Under the pieces are notes generated by a model. It was not told the origin of the DNA and ran no database searches. It was given only the letters and a program-made list of their open reading frames with translations. DNA of 64,000 nucleotides, taken from NCBI RefSeq assembly GCF_000426585.1, contig NZ_AUFQ01000006.1, positions 62,001-126,000 of the forward strand, in the 5' to 3' direction. The DNA comes from Segatella baroniae DSM 16972 = JCM 13447. Lineage in GTDB: Bacteria; Bacteroidota; Bacteroidia; Bacteroidales; Bacteroidaceae. Below are positions 36,455-46,023 of this stretch, one piece after another (position 1 is the stretch's first letter; every line of letters starts with the position of its first letter). The position numbers and the translations under genes were made by a program.

Positions 36455-36594
36455 ATACCCACCCCGGCCCTCCCAAAGGGAGGGTGAGCTAACTTGAGGA
36501 AGCTGACAATAGCTGCAATTCAGCCATTGTCAGCTTCTTCCATTATTATCCCCTCGCCAGCTCACCCTCCCTTTGGGAGGGCCGGGGTGGGTAT
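36455..36594. repeat. 140-bp element with perfect 36-bp inverted terminal arms
   Basis: The arms (36455-36490 and 36559-36594) are exact reverse complements over 36 bases. Each arm is itself palindromic (CCCTCCC-AAA-GGGAGGG). The centre holds a second hairpin, GAAGCTGACAAT (36499-36510) with ATTGTCAGCTTC (36526-36537). It starts three bases after the secDF stop, so it may act as a terminator. The structure also resembles a miniature inverted-repeat element; no target duplication is evident. Confidence 0.85.
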
Positions 36595-36745
36595 TTGGTA
36601 AAGTCAGGGTGGATGTTTTAAAGAGCCGAGGCAGGTATTTGGTCAAGTCGGGATGGGTATTTCGTAGAATCAAGGATGGCCATTTCGTAGAGTCAGGATA
36701 GTTATTTGGAAGGGCTGGAGCAGTTGTTTTATCCGGTCTTTCGGC
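36591..36745. repeat. 22-bp-pitch degenerate tandem repeat (7 units, GTATTTGGTAAAGTCAGG type)
   Basis: Units begin at 36591, 36613, 36635, 36657, 36680 (one unit is 23 bases), 36702 and 36724. The consensus is about GTATTTGGTAAAGTCAGGGTGG, with growing decay toward the right. It begins inside the right arm of the 36-bp inverted repeat, so the two are physically joined. Confidence 0.75.
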
Positions 36746-36762
36746 AAATCGAGGCAGTTCTA

Positions 36763-36860
36763 TATGTCTTTTTTGGCCGCTTGCGGCCCTTATGTCTTTG
36801 TCCTTTTCACCCCCAAAAAATATGTTCTTATGTCCTTATGTCTAAAAACATCATGTGCTT
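36763..36860 (-). repeat. Octamer repeat element, copy 3
   Basis: TATGTCTTTTTT, hairpin GGCCGC-TT-GCGGCC, CTTATGTCTTTGTCC and further CTTATGT octamers. Nearly base for base the same as copy 2 (25116-25240) over about 80 bases. Confidence 0.75.
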
Positions 36861-37151
36861 GTGTCCCAATGAACCGCAACCGGAGAGTTACTCGTGTCTC
36901 CGCATGCTTCAAAAACAATTGGCAATTCCGACGGCTCACCCCATATCCCCGACAACATTCTCCACAAACGTAAAAAAAAAGACCAAGACCTTCGGCCTAG
37001 ATGTCTCTGTCATGTGTCAGGCAGGGTAGCTCGCTTCGCTCGCAACCCCGCCCTCTAAAAGAAACCAACCGCCATGCGGTTGCATGCACAGAACAGGCTG
37101 TTGCAGGCGCAATCCTCCATGACCATGTTCCAACGCCCTATTTGAGATAAA
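36861..37151. other. Noncoding spacer with small hairpins
   Basis: No credible gene. A CAACCGC-CAT-GCGGTTG hairpin lies at 37066-37082, and GCTCGC is repeated directly at 37029-37043. Otherwise nothing is recognised. Confidence 0.5.
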
Positions 37152-37239
37152 AAAAAGCACTGTTTTTGCAAGCTCAAAGCTGTGCTTTAAGCTCCTGAAA
37201 GCAGCCCTTTTACACGCTCAAAGCACAGCTTTTGCAATG
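37152..37239. repeat. 22-bp-pitch palindromic array C (4 units)
   Basis: Units start at 37152, 37174, 37196 and 37218, exactly 22 bases apart: AAAAAGCACTGTTTTTGC, TCAAAGCTGTGCTTTAAG, TGAAAGCAGCCCTTTTAC and TCAAAGCACAGCTTTTGC. The AAAG/CTTT arms are kept while the centres vary. Confidence 0.8.
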
Positions 37240-37577
37240 CGATTGTCCAATGCCTGTTTCATAGCAGTCTGTTCCTGGCCCCAATCATCAGCCCTGTCTA
37301 TGTATTAAAACAAGTTAAAATAAAAAGCTTTAATGCAAGATTCTCTTCTTTTAGTCATTTCAAAAATAACAGGTCACTGGATAAACGGCTGTCACAACGG
37401 CCTTTCCCATTTGACCATGGGATGCCCTGTCGTTAAAAAACATTTGTAGAAATAAAACAAATTATCTATATTTTTATTATCAATAGTATAGTCCCAGACA
37501 TCCACAATGAACACGAAAACTTGTCAAAATAGCCGGAAATAAAATTTAAACTTTTATAGAATTAAACTTCAAACATA
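37240..37577. other. AT-rich noncoding region before the lipoprotein gene
   Basis: A strong drop in GC compared with the rest of the window. TATCTATATTTTTATTATC near 37460 may be promoter DNA, but no full -33/-7 pair is clear. No gene or repeat is recognised. Confidence 0.5.
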
Positions 37578-38012
37578 ATGAAGACGAACAAAGTGTTGAT
37601 TCTTCTGACCAGTGTACTAATCTCCTGCGGCAATGAATATTCATTCATGCCCGTTCCTATGTTGAATAAAGAATCGGTAATCGTAACCGGAAAAACAGGT
37701 AAAGATACCATTTATTCTTACAACGACGTCAATTTTGTTTTTCATAAAGTATGGCTTCACCAAAGCGACGGTACAGACTATATTGATACACAGAAAGACA
37801 ATAGGAACGAAATCAGCGATGGCCAAAACGTAATCGGAACGGTTGAATATGAGGGGGATGAGATTACTAAAATAGAAATACCCGACTGGTGCGTCATCAC
37901 TCGATTCAAAAGCAAAAAGCAGTATGCCTACACCGTCGAAGCCATCGGGCGCAAAGACCTGCACACATCATTGATTCTACCCTATGCAGGTGGGACGGTA
38001 GAGATAAAGTAA
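37578..38012 (+). CDS. Small AT-rich lipoprotein, unknown function
   Basis: The 144-residue product has a lipoprotein signal ([14 protein letters not shown], lipobox LISC). The mature part is short and beta-rich, with no recognised domain. Codon use is clearly more AT-rich than any neighbour (many AAA, GAA, ATT and TAT codons), and the AT-rich stretch extends about 340 bases upstream. It stands alone, closed by a strong terminator. Recent acquisition is the simplest reading. The repeat arrays directly upstream may mark a junction. Confidence 0.75.
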   Translation: MKTNKVLILLTSVLISCGNEYSFMPVPMLNKESVIVTGKTGKDTIYSYNDVNFVFHKVWLHQSDGTDYIDTQKDNRNEISDGQNVIGTVEYEGDEITKIEIPDWCVITRFKSKKQYAYTVEAIGRKDLHTSLILPYAGGTVEIK

Positions 38013-38021
38013 TGGTATCGT

Positions 38022-38046
38022 GACCCACCGGGGTGGGTCTTTTTTA
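38022..38046 (+). terminator. Terminator after the small lipoprotein
   Basis: GACCCACC (38022-38029), GG loop, GGTGGGTC (38032-38039), then TTTTTT. Confidence 0.88.
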
Positions 38047-38112
38047 TTCAATTCTATCGGATATTTCGCTGATTTAGAGTATCTTTGCAGCCAAGTAAAG
38101 ATACAAAGCCAC

Positions 38113-40176
38113 ATGGAACAGAAAAACTATAAACGCACTACCGTCACCGCCGCGCTGCCATACGCCAACGGTGGCGTGCACATCGGCCACCTGGCCGGCG
38201 TGTATGTACCCGCCGACATCTACGTCCGCTACCTGCGGCTGAAGCGCAAGGACGTCGTCTTCATCGGCGGAAGCGACGAGCACGGCGTGCCCATCACCAT
38301 CCGCGCCCGCAAGGAGGGCGTCACGCCGCAGGACGTGGTAGACCGCTACCACACGATGATCAAGGAGTCGTTCAAGGAGTTCGGCATTTCGTTCGACATC
38401 TACAGCCGCACCACCAGCCCCACGCACCACCGGCTGGCCAGCGACTTCTTCCGCAAGCTCTACGACGACGGCAAGCTCGTGGAGCAGGAGACCGAACAGT
38501 ATTATGACGAAGAGGCCCGCCAGTTTCTGGCCGACCGCTACATCATGGGCGAATGTCCCCACTGCCACAACCTCAACGCCTACGGCGACCAGTGCGAGAA
38601 GTGCGGCAGCGACCTCAGCCCCATGGAACTCATCAACCCTCACTCCACCATCAGCGGCTCCAAGCCCGTGGTGAAGAAGACGAAGAACTGGTATCTGCCG
38701 CTCAACGACTATCAGTCGTGGCTGAAGCAATGGATACTGGAAGGCCACAAGGAGTGGCGCTCCAACGTCTACGGCCAGTGCAAGAGCTGGCTCGACATGG
38801 ACTTGCAGCCCCGCGCCATGACGCGCGACCTCGACTGGGGAATCCCCGTGCCCGTGGAGGGCGCCGAGGGCAAGGTGCTCTACGTGTGGTTCGACGCGCC
38901 CATCGGCTACATCAGCAACACCAAGGAGCTGTGCGACCGCGAACCCGACTGCTGGGGCCCGTGGGAGAAGTGGTGGAAGGACGACGACACGCGGCTGGTG
39001 CACTTCATCGGCAAGGACAACATCGTGTTCCACTGCCTCATCTTCCCCACCATGCTCAAGGCCCACGGCGGCTACATCCTGCCCGACAACGTGCCGGCCA
39101 ACGAGTTTCTCAACCTGGAAAACGACAAGATATCGACTTCGCGCAACTGGGCCGTGTGGCTGCACGAATATCTGCGCGACTTCGAGGGCAAACAGGACGT
39201 GCTGCGCTACGTGCTGACGGCCAACGCGCCCGAGACGAAGGACAACAACTTCACATGGAAGGACTTCCAGGAGCGCAACAACTCCGAACTGGTGGCCATC
39301 TACGGCAACTTCGTCAACCGTGCGCTGCAGCTCACCAAGAAATACTGGGACGGCGTCGTGCCTGCCTGTGGCCCGCTGGAAGACGTAGACCGCCAGGCCA
39401 TCGCTGAATTCCAAGACGTGAAAGCTAAGGTAGAGAGCTTCCTCGACGTGTTCAAATTCCGCGAAGCGCAGAAAGAAGCCATGAACTTGGCCCGCATCGG
39501 CAACAAGTATATCACCGAGTGTGAGCCTTGGAAGGTGTGGAAGACCGACCCGAAGCGTGTCGAAACGATTCTCAATATCTCATTGCAACTCGTGGCTAAC
39601 CTCGCCATCGCCTTCGAACCGTTCCTTCCTTTCTCCAGCGAAAAGCTGCGCCGCCTCATCAACATGCCCCAATTCGACTGGAGCCAGCTGGGCGGCACGT
39701 CGTTGCTCACGTCCGGTCACCGCCTGGCCGAGCCCGAACTGCTCTTCGAGAAGATTGAGGACGAGGCCATCCAACGCCAGCTCGACAAGCTCGAAGCCAC
39801 CCGCAAGGCCAACGAGGCGTCCGCCTACAAGGCGGAGCCTGTCAAGCCGGAGGTGTCGTTCGAGGACTTCGAGAAACTCGACATCCGCGTGGGCCACATC
39901 AAGGACTGCCAACGCGTGAAGAAGAGCAAGAAGCTCCTGCAGTTCACCATCGACGACGGCAGCGGCACCGACCGCACCATTCTCAGCGGCATTGCCGCCT
40001 ACTACGAACCCGAACAGCTCGTCGGCAAGGACGTGCTCTTCGTGGCCAACTTCGCTCCCCGCAAGATGATGGGTCTGGAGAGCCAAGGCATGATTCTCTC
40101 CGCCGTCAACTTCGACGGCAGCCTCAACGTCACCACGACGCTCGACCGGGTGAAGCCCGGCAGCCAAGTGGGGTGA
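38113..40176 (+). CDS. metG: Methionyl-tRNA synthetase
   Basis: The 687-residue class I synthetase charges tRNA-Met. [16 protein letters not shown] carries the HIGH motif and [11 protein letters not shown] the KMSKS-equivalent. The zinc-binding insertion has CPHC and CEKC pairs ([21 protein letters not shown]). The last 100 residues ([20 protein letters not shown]...[27 protein letters not shown]) form a Trbp111-type tRNA-binding domain, so this is the long, dimeric form. The ATG at 38113 was chosen over an upstream codon adding 31 unrelated residues. A -7 box (TATCTTTG) lies at 38080-38087. Confidence 0.97.
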   Translation: MEQKNYKRTTVTAALPYANGGVHIGHLAGVYVPADIYVRYLRLKRKDVVFIGGSDEHGVPITIRARKEGVTPQDVVDRYHTMIKESFKEFGISFDIYSRTTSPTHHRLASDFFRKLYDDGKLVEQETEQYYDEEARQFLADRYIMGECPHCHNLNAYGDQCEKCGSDLSPMELINPHSTISGSKPVVKKTKNWYLPLNDYQSWLKQWILEGHKEWRSNVYGQCKSWLDMDLQPRAMTRDLDWGIPVPVEGAEGKVLYVWFDAPIGYISNTKELCDREPDCWGPWEKWWKDDDTRLVHFIGKDNIVFHCLIFPTMLKAHGGYILPDNVPANEFLNLENDKISTSRNWAVWLHEYLRDFEGKQDVLRYVLTANAPETKDNNFTWKDFQERNNSELVAIYGNFVNRALQLTKKYWDGVVPACGPLEDVDRQAIAEFQDVKAKVESFLDVFKFREAQKEAMNLARIGNKYITECEPWKVWKTDPKRVETILNISLQLVANLAIAFEPFLPFSSEKLRRLINMPQFDWSQLGGTSLLTSGHRLAEPELLFEKIEDEAIQRQLDKLEATRKANEASAYKAEPVKPEVSFEDFEKLDIRVGHIKDCQRVKKSKKLLQFTIDDGSGTDRTILSGIAAYYEPEQLVGKDVLFVANFAPRKMMGLESQGMILSAVNFDGSLNVTTTLDRVKPGSQVG

Positions 40177-40231
40177 CGCCATTGTTGGATGAAGAGTTGA
40201 CAGGACAGCCCCCTGCCGGGCGAACAACGAA

Positions 40232-40268
40232 ACGCGGGATGAAGCACGAAGCTTCATCCCGCGTTTTT
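40232..40268. terminator. Bidirectional terminator between metG and the hexosaminidase
   Basis: ACGCGGGATGAAGC (40232-40245), 5-base loop, GCTTCATCCCGCGT (40251-40264), then TTTT. Both flanking genes end here. Confidence 0.85.
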
Positions 40269-40294
40269 GGATGAATGGTGGGGGAATGGTCGGA

Positions 40295-41896
40295 CTATTT
40301 GAACATGTCCTGGCAAGCCTTCCAGCCGAAGTGCCGGTAGAACTTGTTGAGGTTGCCTTCACGCTGCTTGAACGAGTCGTAGTCCTTCTTGGCGTTTTCC
40401 GTCCAACCGGTCTCGGCCATGGCGGCCAGGCGCGGCAGCAGCTGGTATTCGGCCAACTCCTTGCAGCCCACATACTCAGTCCAGAGGTTCACCTGCACAC
40501 CCTTCACGTGCTTCTTCAGCGCCGGTGAGGCGTCGTCGGGCACGGGGTTGTAGCTGTAGGTCTTCTCCACAGGCAGGTTGCCGCCGATGAGCAACAGGTC
40601 GCGGCTCTTGTTCTGGTAGTAGTCCAGATAGTAGTAGTCGGTGGGCGACATGATGGCGTCGAGTCCGCGCTCGGCGGCGGTGATGCCGCCGGCCACGCCG
40701 CGCCAGCTCATGACGGTGGTTCCCGGCTCTACGTCACCCTCCAGAATCTCGTCCCAGCCGATGACGTGGCGGCCCTTGTCCTCCAGGTGCTTGGCCACCT
40801 GGCTGAGGAAGTGGCACTGCAGCTGCGCCTCGGCGGAGAATCCGTTCGACCCCTTGAGGCCCAGTCGCTTGATCTCGGCCTGGCAGCGGGGGCACGACTG
40901 CCAGCGTGTGCGGGGAGCTTCGTCGCCGCCCAGGTGGATGTACTTCGACGGGAAGATTTCAATGATCTCGTCGAGCACGTTGTTCACGAACTCGTATGTC
41001 TTGGGGTTGCCCGCACAGAGGATGTCGTCGAACACGCCCCACTGCTGGGCCACCTTGTAGGGGCCGCCCGTGCAGCCCAGTTCGGGATAGGCGGCCAGCG
41101 CACCGAGCATGTGGCCGGGCATGTCGATTTCAGGAATCACGGTGATGTAGCGTTCCGCGGCGTACTTCACGATTTCCTTCATGTCCTCCTTCGTATAGTA
41201 ACCGCCGTAGGGCGTGCCGTCGAACACGGGCGAGTTGTGGCCCACGACGGTCTGGTCGCGCTTAGAACCCACCTCGATGAGCTTCGGATAGCGGTTTATC
41301 TGCGCGCGCCATCCCTGGTCTTCGGTGAGGTGCCAGTGGAAGACGTTGAGGTTGTGGAGGGCCAGCATGTCCACAAACTCCTTGACGAAGTCGAGGTTGA
41401 AGTAGTGGCGGGCGCAGTCGAGCATGGCTCCGCGGTAGCCGAAGCGCGGCTGGTCGACGATGCGGGCTGCGGGCAGGCTCACGCGCTGGGCCTTCTCCAC
41501 GGGCAGCGACTTACGCAATGTCTGTATGCCGTAGAACACGCCCTGCGGCGTCTTGCCCTCGATGGTGACACCTTTGGCCTTGACGGTGATGACATATCCC
41601 TCTTCGCCGGCGATCTTGGCGTTGAGTTTCAGCGTGATGGCCGCGCCTTTCTTGTCCACGCCGGCGGCTTCTATGCCCGTGGCCTCACGGATGTACTGCT
41701 TCAGGAAGGCGGCGTTGCGCTGCATGGCTTCGTCCGCGCCGACCGCAAAGACGGCCGTGTTGGCGTCGAGCGTGAAGGCGGCGCCCTTCTCGGCGGTGAT
41801 ACTCTGCGGCAACGGCACCACATGGTAGTTGGCATCGGCGGCCTGCAATGTCAGCGCGGCCATGGCGATGGCCATGGAAAGTACTGTTCTTTTCAT
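40295..41896 (-). CDS. Secreted beta-N-acetylhexosaminidase, GH20
   Basis: The 533-residue product has a signal peptide (VLSMAIAMAALTLQAADA). A GH20b-type N-terminal domain (about 25-145) precedes the catalytic barrel. The catalytic pair is Asp325-Glu326 in YIHLGGDEAPRTRW, and HWHLTEDQGWRAQINRYPKL is the second family hallmark. It should remove terminal GlcNAc or GalNAc from glycans with substrate-assisted catalysis. It has its own -7 box (TAAATTTG, complement of 41961-41968) and no SusC/D partner nearby. The adjacent sulfatase suggests joint attack on sulfated host glycans; this is inference. Confidence 0.93.
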   Translation of the reverse strand: MKRTVLSMAIAMAALTLQAADANYHVVPLPQSITAEKGAAFTLDANTAVFAVGADEAMQRNAAFLKQYIREATGIEAAGVDKKGAAITLKLNAKIAGEEGYVITVKAKGVTIEGKTPQGVFYGIQTLRKSLPVEKAQRVSLPAARIVDQPRFGYRGAMLDCARHYFNLDFVKEFVDMLALHNLNVFHWHLTEDQGWRAQINRYPKLIEVGSKRDQTVVGHNSPVFDGTPYGGYYTKEDMKEIVKYAAERYITVIPEIDMPGHMLGALAAYPELGCTGGPYKVAQQWGVFDDILCAGNPKTYEFVNNVLDEIIEIFPSKYIHLGGDEAPRTRWQSCPRCQAEIKRLGLKGSNGFSAEAQLQCHFLSQVAKHLEDKGRHVIGWDEILEGDVEPGTTVMSWRGVAGGITAAERGLDAIMSPTDYYYLDYYQNKSRDLLLIGGNLPVEKTYSYNPVPDDASPALKKHVKGVQVNLWTEYVGCKELAEYQLLPRLAAMAETGWTENAKKDYDSFKQREGNLNKFYRHFGWKACQDMFK

Positions 41897-42019
41897 GTTT
41901 GGGTTGTGTTGATTGATTTTATTTGTTATTGATATAAAAACGATTGGTTGATCGTGGTGGCAAATTTACGGTAAAAAAACAGCTCTACCTAATCTTTTCA
42001 ACAATATTTTGATGAATCG

Positions 42020-43570
42020 TCAGTTACCGGACTTCTTTCTGATGGGGTCGTCGTACTGCACCTGCAGCTGCAGCAGCTCGCGCTTCAGACGCTCCGTGAG
42101 CTTGGCGGTGCCGGGCTTGCCGTAGATGTTGTGCATCTGCGAAGGGTCGTTCTTGAGGTCGTAAAGCTCCCAGGCGTCGATGTCGTTGTAGAAGTGCATC
42201 AGCGAATAGCGGCCGGTGCGAATGCCGTAGTGGCGGCACACGGAGTGCTCGGCGGGGTATTCGTAGTAGTGGTAGTAGAGCGACCGGCGCCAGTCCTTGG
42301 GCTTCTTGCCCTGCAACAGCGGCAGCAGCGAACGGCCCTGGATGTCCTTGGGCACCTCGACGCCGGCCAGCTGGAGGAACGTGGGCGCGTAGTCGATGTT
42401 CTGCACCATCTCGCTGACGGTGCCCTGCTTGCCTCCCGGCAGGTACATCAGCAGCGGCGTGCGGAACGACTCCTCATACATGAAGCGCTTGTCGAACCAC
42501 CCGTGCTCGCCCATGTAGAAGCCCTGGTCGGACGTATAGACGATGAGCGTGTTGTCGAGCAGCCCTTTCCGGCGCAGGTAGTCGATGACGCGGCCCACGT
42601 TGCGGTCTACCGAGTGAATCACCCGCATGTAGTCGTGCATGTAGCGTTGGTATTTCCATTCGGCCAACGCCTTTCCCGACAGCCCGGCCGCCTTGAATTG
42701 CTTGATGATGGGGTCGTAGTGGCGGTCCCACTGCGCACGCTGCGACGGCGACATGCGCTCGTAGTTGGCGCGTCCCATGGCTTCCAGTTCCTTGTTTGAG
42801 TGGATTTCGTTCTCGTGGTCGGCCATTTTGTTGTCGTAAACGATATCCATATCCTTCATGATATTCATCTCTTGCTTGGCGGCGGCGCGTCGTCCCTTGT
42901 AGTCGTCGTAGAAGTTGGCCGGCAGGGGGTACACTTTATCGTTGTAAAGGTCGAGATCGCACGTGTCGGGACTCCACACCCGGTGGGGCGCTTTGTTGTG
43001 CATGAGCAGGCAGAAAGGCTTGTTCGGGTCGCGCCGATTGTCCATCCAGTCGATGGCCAGATCGGCAATGATGTTGGTCACGTAGCCCGGTCGGCGCAGT
43101 TCTTTGCCGTTGCACAGAAAGTCGGGGTTGTAGTAGTCGCCCTGTCCGATGAGAATGTCCCAGTAGTCGAAGCCCGTTGGCAGCGACGTAAGGTGCCATT
43201 TGCCGATCATCGCGGTCTGATAGCCCTCCTTTTGGAGCAGCTTCGGGAAGGTCTGTTGGCCGCCATCGAAGGTCTTTGAGTTGTCGGTGAAGCCGTTGGC
43301 GTGGCTGTGTTTGCCCGTCAACATGCAGGCTCTGGACGGTCCGCTCAGTGAGTTGGCCACGAAACTTTCATTGAATCTCACGCCATGCTGCGCGATCCAG
43401 TCGATGTTGGGTGTCTGAATGAAGCGGTTGTCATAAGCGCTGATCGTCTGAAAAGAGTGGTCGTCGCTCATGATGTACACGATGTTCATGGGCCGCTGCT
43501 GGGCCTGTGCGGGCACGAACGCGCCCAGCGCCACCGTGCCCGTGAGACAATACAAAAGTTTTTCTTGCAT
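42020..43570 (-). CDS. Secreted sulfatase of the Ser-type (S1 family)
   Basis: The 516-residue product has a signal peptide (LTGTVALGAFVPAQAQ). NIVYIMSDDHSFQT gives the metal-binding Asp pair. LSGPSRACMLTGKHSH carries the sulfatase signature with Ser76 as the residue converted to formylglycine, so an anaerobic sulfatase-maturating enzyme is needed (none in the window). IVYTSDQGFYMGEHGWFDKRFMYEESFRTPLLMY is the second metal and substrate region. Substrate not deducible; N-acetylglucosamine or glycosaminoglycan sulfates are typical for this layout. Confidence 0.92.
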   Translation of the reverse strand: MQEKLLYCLTGTVALGAFVPAQAQQRPMNIVYIMSDDHSFQTISAYDNRFIQTPNIDWIAQHGVRFNESFVANSLSGPSRACMLTGKHSHANGFTDNSKTFDGGQQTFPKLLQKEGYQTAMIGKWHLTSLPTGFDYWDILIGQGDYYNPDFLCNGKELRRPGYVTNIIADLAIDWMDNRRDPNKPFCLLMHNKAPHRVWSPDTCDLDLYNDKVYPLPANFYDDYKGRRAAAKQEMNIMKDMDIVYDNKMADHENEIHSNKELEAMGRANYERMSPSQRAQWDRHYDPIIKQFKAAGLSGKALAEWKYQRYMHDYMRVIHSVDRNVGRVIDYLRRKGLLDNTLIVYTSDQGFYMGEHGWFDKRFMYEESFRTPLLMYLPGGKQGTVSEMVQNIDYAPTFLQLAGVEVPKDIQGRSLLPLLQGKKPKDWRRSLYYHYYEYPAEHSVCRHYGIRTGRYSLMHFYNDIDAWELYDLKNDPSQMHNIYGKPGTAKLTERLKRELLQLQVQYDDPIRKKSGN

Positions 43571-43680
43571 TATGGTTTGTAAGTTGATAGATTGTCAATA
43601 GGTCTTCAGCCCTCTGGAAGCCGCGGTTCTTCCCCCTGTTCCGCCGCACGAGCGGCACAAGGAGGGCATGCCTTGCGGCT

Positions 43681-45921
43681 TCATTCGCTCAACGTGAAGT
43701 CGAGCTGCTTCTTTTCAAGGTTGGCCCTGGCCACCTGGATGCGGATGGCGTCGCCCAGCTGGTACTTGTGGTGGCGTCGTCGGCCCACGAGGCAGAAGTT
43801 GCGCTCGTCGAACTCGTAGTAGTCGTCGTCGAGGTCGCGCATCGGAATCATGCCTTCGCAGTGGTTCTCGTCGATTTCGGCATAGACGCCGTAGCTCGTA
43901 ATGCCGCTGATATGGGCGTCGAACACCTGTCCGAGCTTGTCGCTCATGAACTCCACCATCTTGTATTTGATGGAATCGCGCTCGGCGTTCTGGGCTATCA
44001 GCTCCATTTCCGAACAATGCTCGCACAGCTCCTCGCAATGTTTCTCGTTGGCCGAGCGGCCGCCCTCTGCATAGCGGGTGAGCAGCCGGTGCACCATCGT
44101 GTCGGGATAGCGGCGGATGGGACTGGTGAAATGGGTGTAGTAGTCGAACGCCAGGCCGAAGTGGCCGATGTTGTGGGTGGTGTATTTGGCCTTCATCATG
44201 GCGCGCAGGGCCACCGTCTGGATGAGTTTGCCCTCACGCTTGCCCTCGCATTCGTCCATCAGCTTGTTGATACTGCGGGCCATGGCGCCCTTGGTGCCGT
44301 CGGTCTTGACCTTGTAGCCGAACTTCGAGATGAACTGTCGCAGCGTCTCCATCTTCTGCGGGTCGGGATTGTCGTGCACGCGGTAGGGCAGGGTCTTGGC
44401 TTTCTTGCCCTTCTTGACATTGCCGACGCTCTCGGCTACGGTGCGGTTGGCCAGCAGCATGAACTCCTCGATGAGTTTGTTGGCGTCCATGGAGCGCTTG
44501 AAGTAGCAGCGCGTGGGCTTTCCCTTGGCGTCGATGTCGAAGTGGAGTTCCTCACGGTCGAACTTCACGGCCCCGTTCTTGAAGCGCTTGGCCCGCAGCT
44601 GCTTGGCCAGTCGGTCGAGAGTGACCAGCAGCAGGGCGTTTTCGCCCTTGTAGCCGCCCTTGCCCGGGCGGGGCGCAGGTTCGCCGGTGCCGTCCATCAC
44701 GCCGTTGTCTTCGAGCAGTTGCTGCACTTCCTCGTAGGCGTAGCGGCGGTTGCTGCGGATGACGGTGTGTACGATGCGCGACGCCTTCACGTCGGCCTCG
44801 TCGTCAAGGGTGAAGATGACGCTGTAGGCCAGCTTCTCCTCGTTGGGCCGCAGCGAGCAGACGAAGTTGCAGAGGTGCTCGGGCAGCATGGGGATGGTGC
44901 GGTCGACGAGATAAATGCTCGTGGCCCGCTTCACGGCTTCCTTGTCGATGATGCTGCCCTCGGTCACGTAGTGGCTCACGTCGGCAATGTGGACACCCAC
45001 TTCGTAGCGCTTGGGTGTCGGGTGTCGGGGGCTGTTGATGTCGATTTCCTTGCCGTTTCCGTCGAGCAGGCGGATGGAGAGGGCGTCGTCGAAGTCCTTG
45101 GCGTCGCGCGGGTCGATGGTGCAGGTGAAGACGTTGCGGAAGTCTTCGCGCTCGGCCAGGTCCTTCGGCGTGATCTCACCCGTGATCTTGTTGGCCGCGT
45201 CCTCCACGGCCTTGGGGTATTTGTAGGGCAGTCCGTACTGTGCCAGGATGGTATTCATCTCCACATCGTTGTCGCCCGTCTGTCCCAGAATGTCGACCAC
45301 CTCGCCCACAGGGCTCTTGCGTTCTTCGTCGGGCCACTGCGTGACGCGCACCACGGCCTTGTCGTCGGTCTTTCCGCCCTTCACCTTGCGCCGCGGGACG
45401 ATGATGTTGTGGGCCAGCACGTCCGACTGGGGGATGAGATAGGCCATGTCCTTGTCTACCTTGAGCCTTCCGACGAAGGTGTCCTTCTTCCGTTCGAGAA
45501 TCTCGATGACCTGTGCCTCCTTGATATGGTTCACGCGGCGGGCCATGAACGAGAATTTCACGCGGTCGCCGGTCAGCGCGCCCATGGAGTTGCGCTCCGA
45601 CACGAAGATGGGTTTGTCGCTGTCGGCCGGGATGACGGAGTTCTTGCCGTTTGACTTGCGCTGGAAGACGCCCTCCTGCACCTGTCCGGCGGTGTTCAGC
45701 CTGTAGGAGTTGTCCGACACCTTGGCCAGCGTGTCGTCCCAGGTCATCTCCTCCATGATGTCGATGGCCTGCATCTTGAGCGGATGCGTGTTGAGTTTCA
45801 ACGCACGGAATATTTCCTTGAACGTCAAGGTTCTGCCCGGTTGCGACGAGAAGAACTCCTGCAACATTTCGGCCAGTTGCCGTTTGGTGAGGCGCTTGCC
45901 GGCCTTTTTCCCTTTTCCCAT
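43681..45921 (-). CDS. rnr: Ribonuclease R
   Basis: The 746-residue 3'-5' exoribonuclease has an N-terminal helix-turn-helix-like segment (TKRQLAEMLQEFFSSQPGRTLTFKEIFRALKL), cold-shock domains (about 75-230) and the RNB catalytic domain with DPRDAKDFDDALSI supplying the metal-binding Asp residues. TSPIRRYPDTMVHRLL follows, then a C-terminal S1 domain (GQVFDAHISGITSYGVYAEIDENHCEGMIPM). The C-terminus stops soon after S1, without the long Lys-rich tail of the E. coli enzyme. It processes structured RNA and decays mRNA in the cytoplasm. Confidence 0.95.
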   Translation of the reverse strand: MGKGKKAGKRLTKRQLAEMLQEFFSSQPGRTLTFKEIFRALKLNTHPLKMQAIDIMEEMTWDDTLAKVSDNSYRLNTAGQVQEGVFQRKSNGKNSVIPADSDKPIFVSERNSMGALTGDRVKFSFMARRVNHIKEAQVIEILERKKDTFVGRLKVDKDMAYLIPQSDVLAHNIIVPRRKVKGGKTDDKAVVRVTQWPDEERKSPVGEVVDILGQTGDNDVEMNTILAQYGLPYKYPKAVEDAANKITGEITPKDLAEREDFRNVFTCTIDPRDAKDFDDALSIRLLDGNGKEIDINSPRHPTPKRYEVGVHIADVSHYVTEGSIIDKEAVKRATSIYLVDRTIPMLPEHLCNFVCSLRPNEEKLAYSVIFTLDDEADVKASRIVHTVIRSNRRYAYEEVQQLLEDNGVMDGTGEPAPRPGKGGYKGENALLLVTLDRLAKQLRAKRFKNGAVKFDREELHFDIDAKGKPTRCYFKRSMDANKLIEEFMLLANRTVAESVGNVKKGKKAKTLPYRVHDNPDPQKMETLRQFISKFGYKVKTDGTKGAMARSINKLMDECEGKREGKLIQTVALRAMMKAKYTTHNIGHFGLAFDYYTHFTSPIRRYPDTMVHRLLTRYAEGGRSANEKHCEELCEHCSEMELIAQNAERDSIKYKMVEFMSDKLGQVFDAHISGITSYGVYAEIDENHCEGMIPMRDLDDDYYEFDERNFCLVGRRRHHKYQLGDAIRIQVARANLEKKQLDFTLSE

Positions 45922-46023
45922 AGTCTTTTTTGATTTTTTCTATTGTTTTACAAAGTAAGCAAATAATTGCCGATGTCGTATCGTTTTTTGTCTTTTTAAC
46001 GGACGCGGCAAAGCCATGGCGGC

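Noticed and set aside
36706..37029. Open frames across 24836-25280 and 36706-37029
   Set aside because: They run through repeat elements, have no family resemblance, no promoter and unusual composition.
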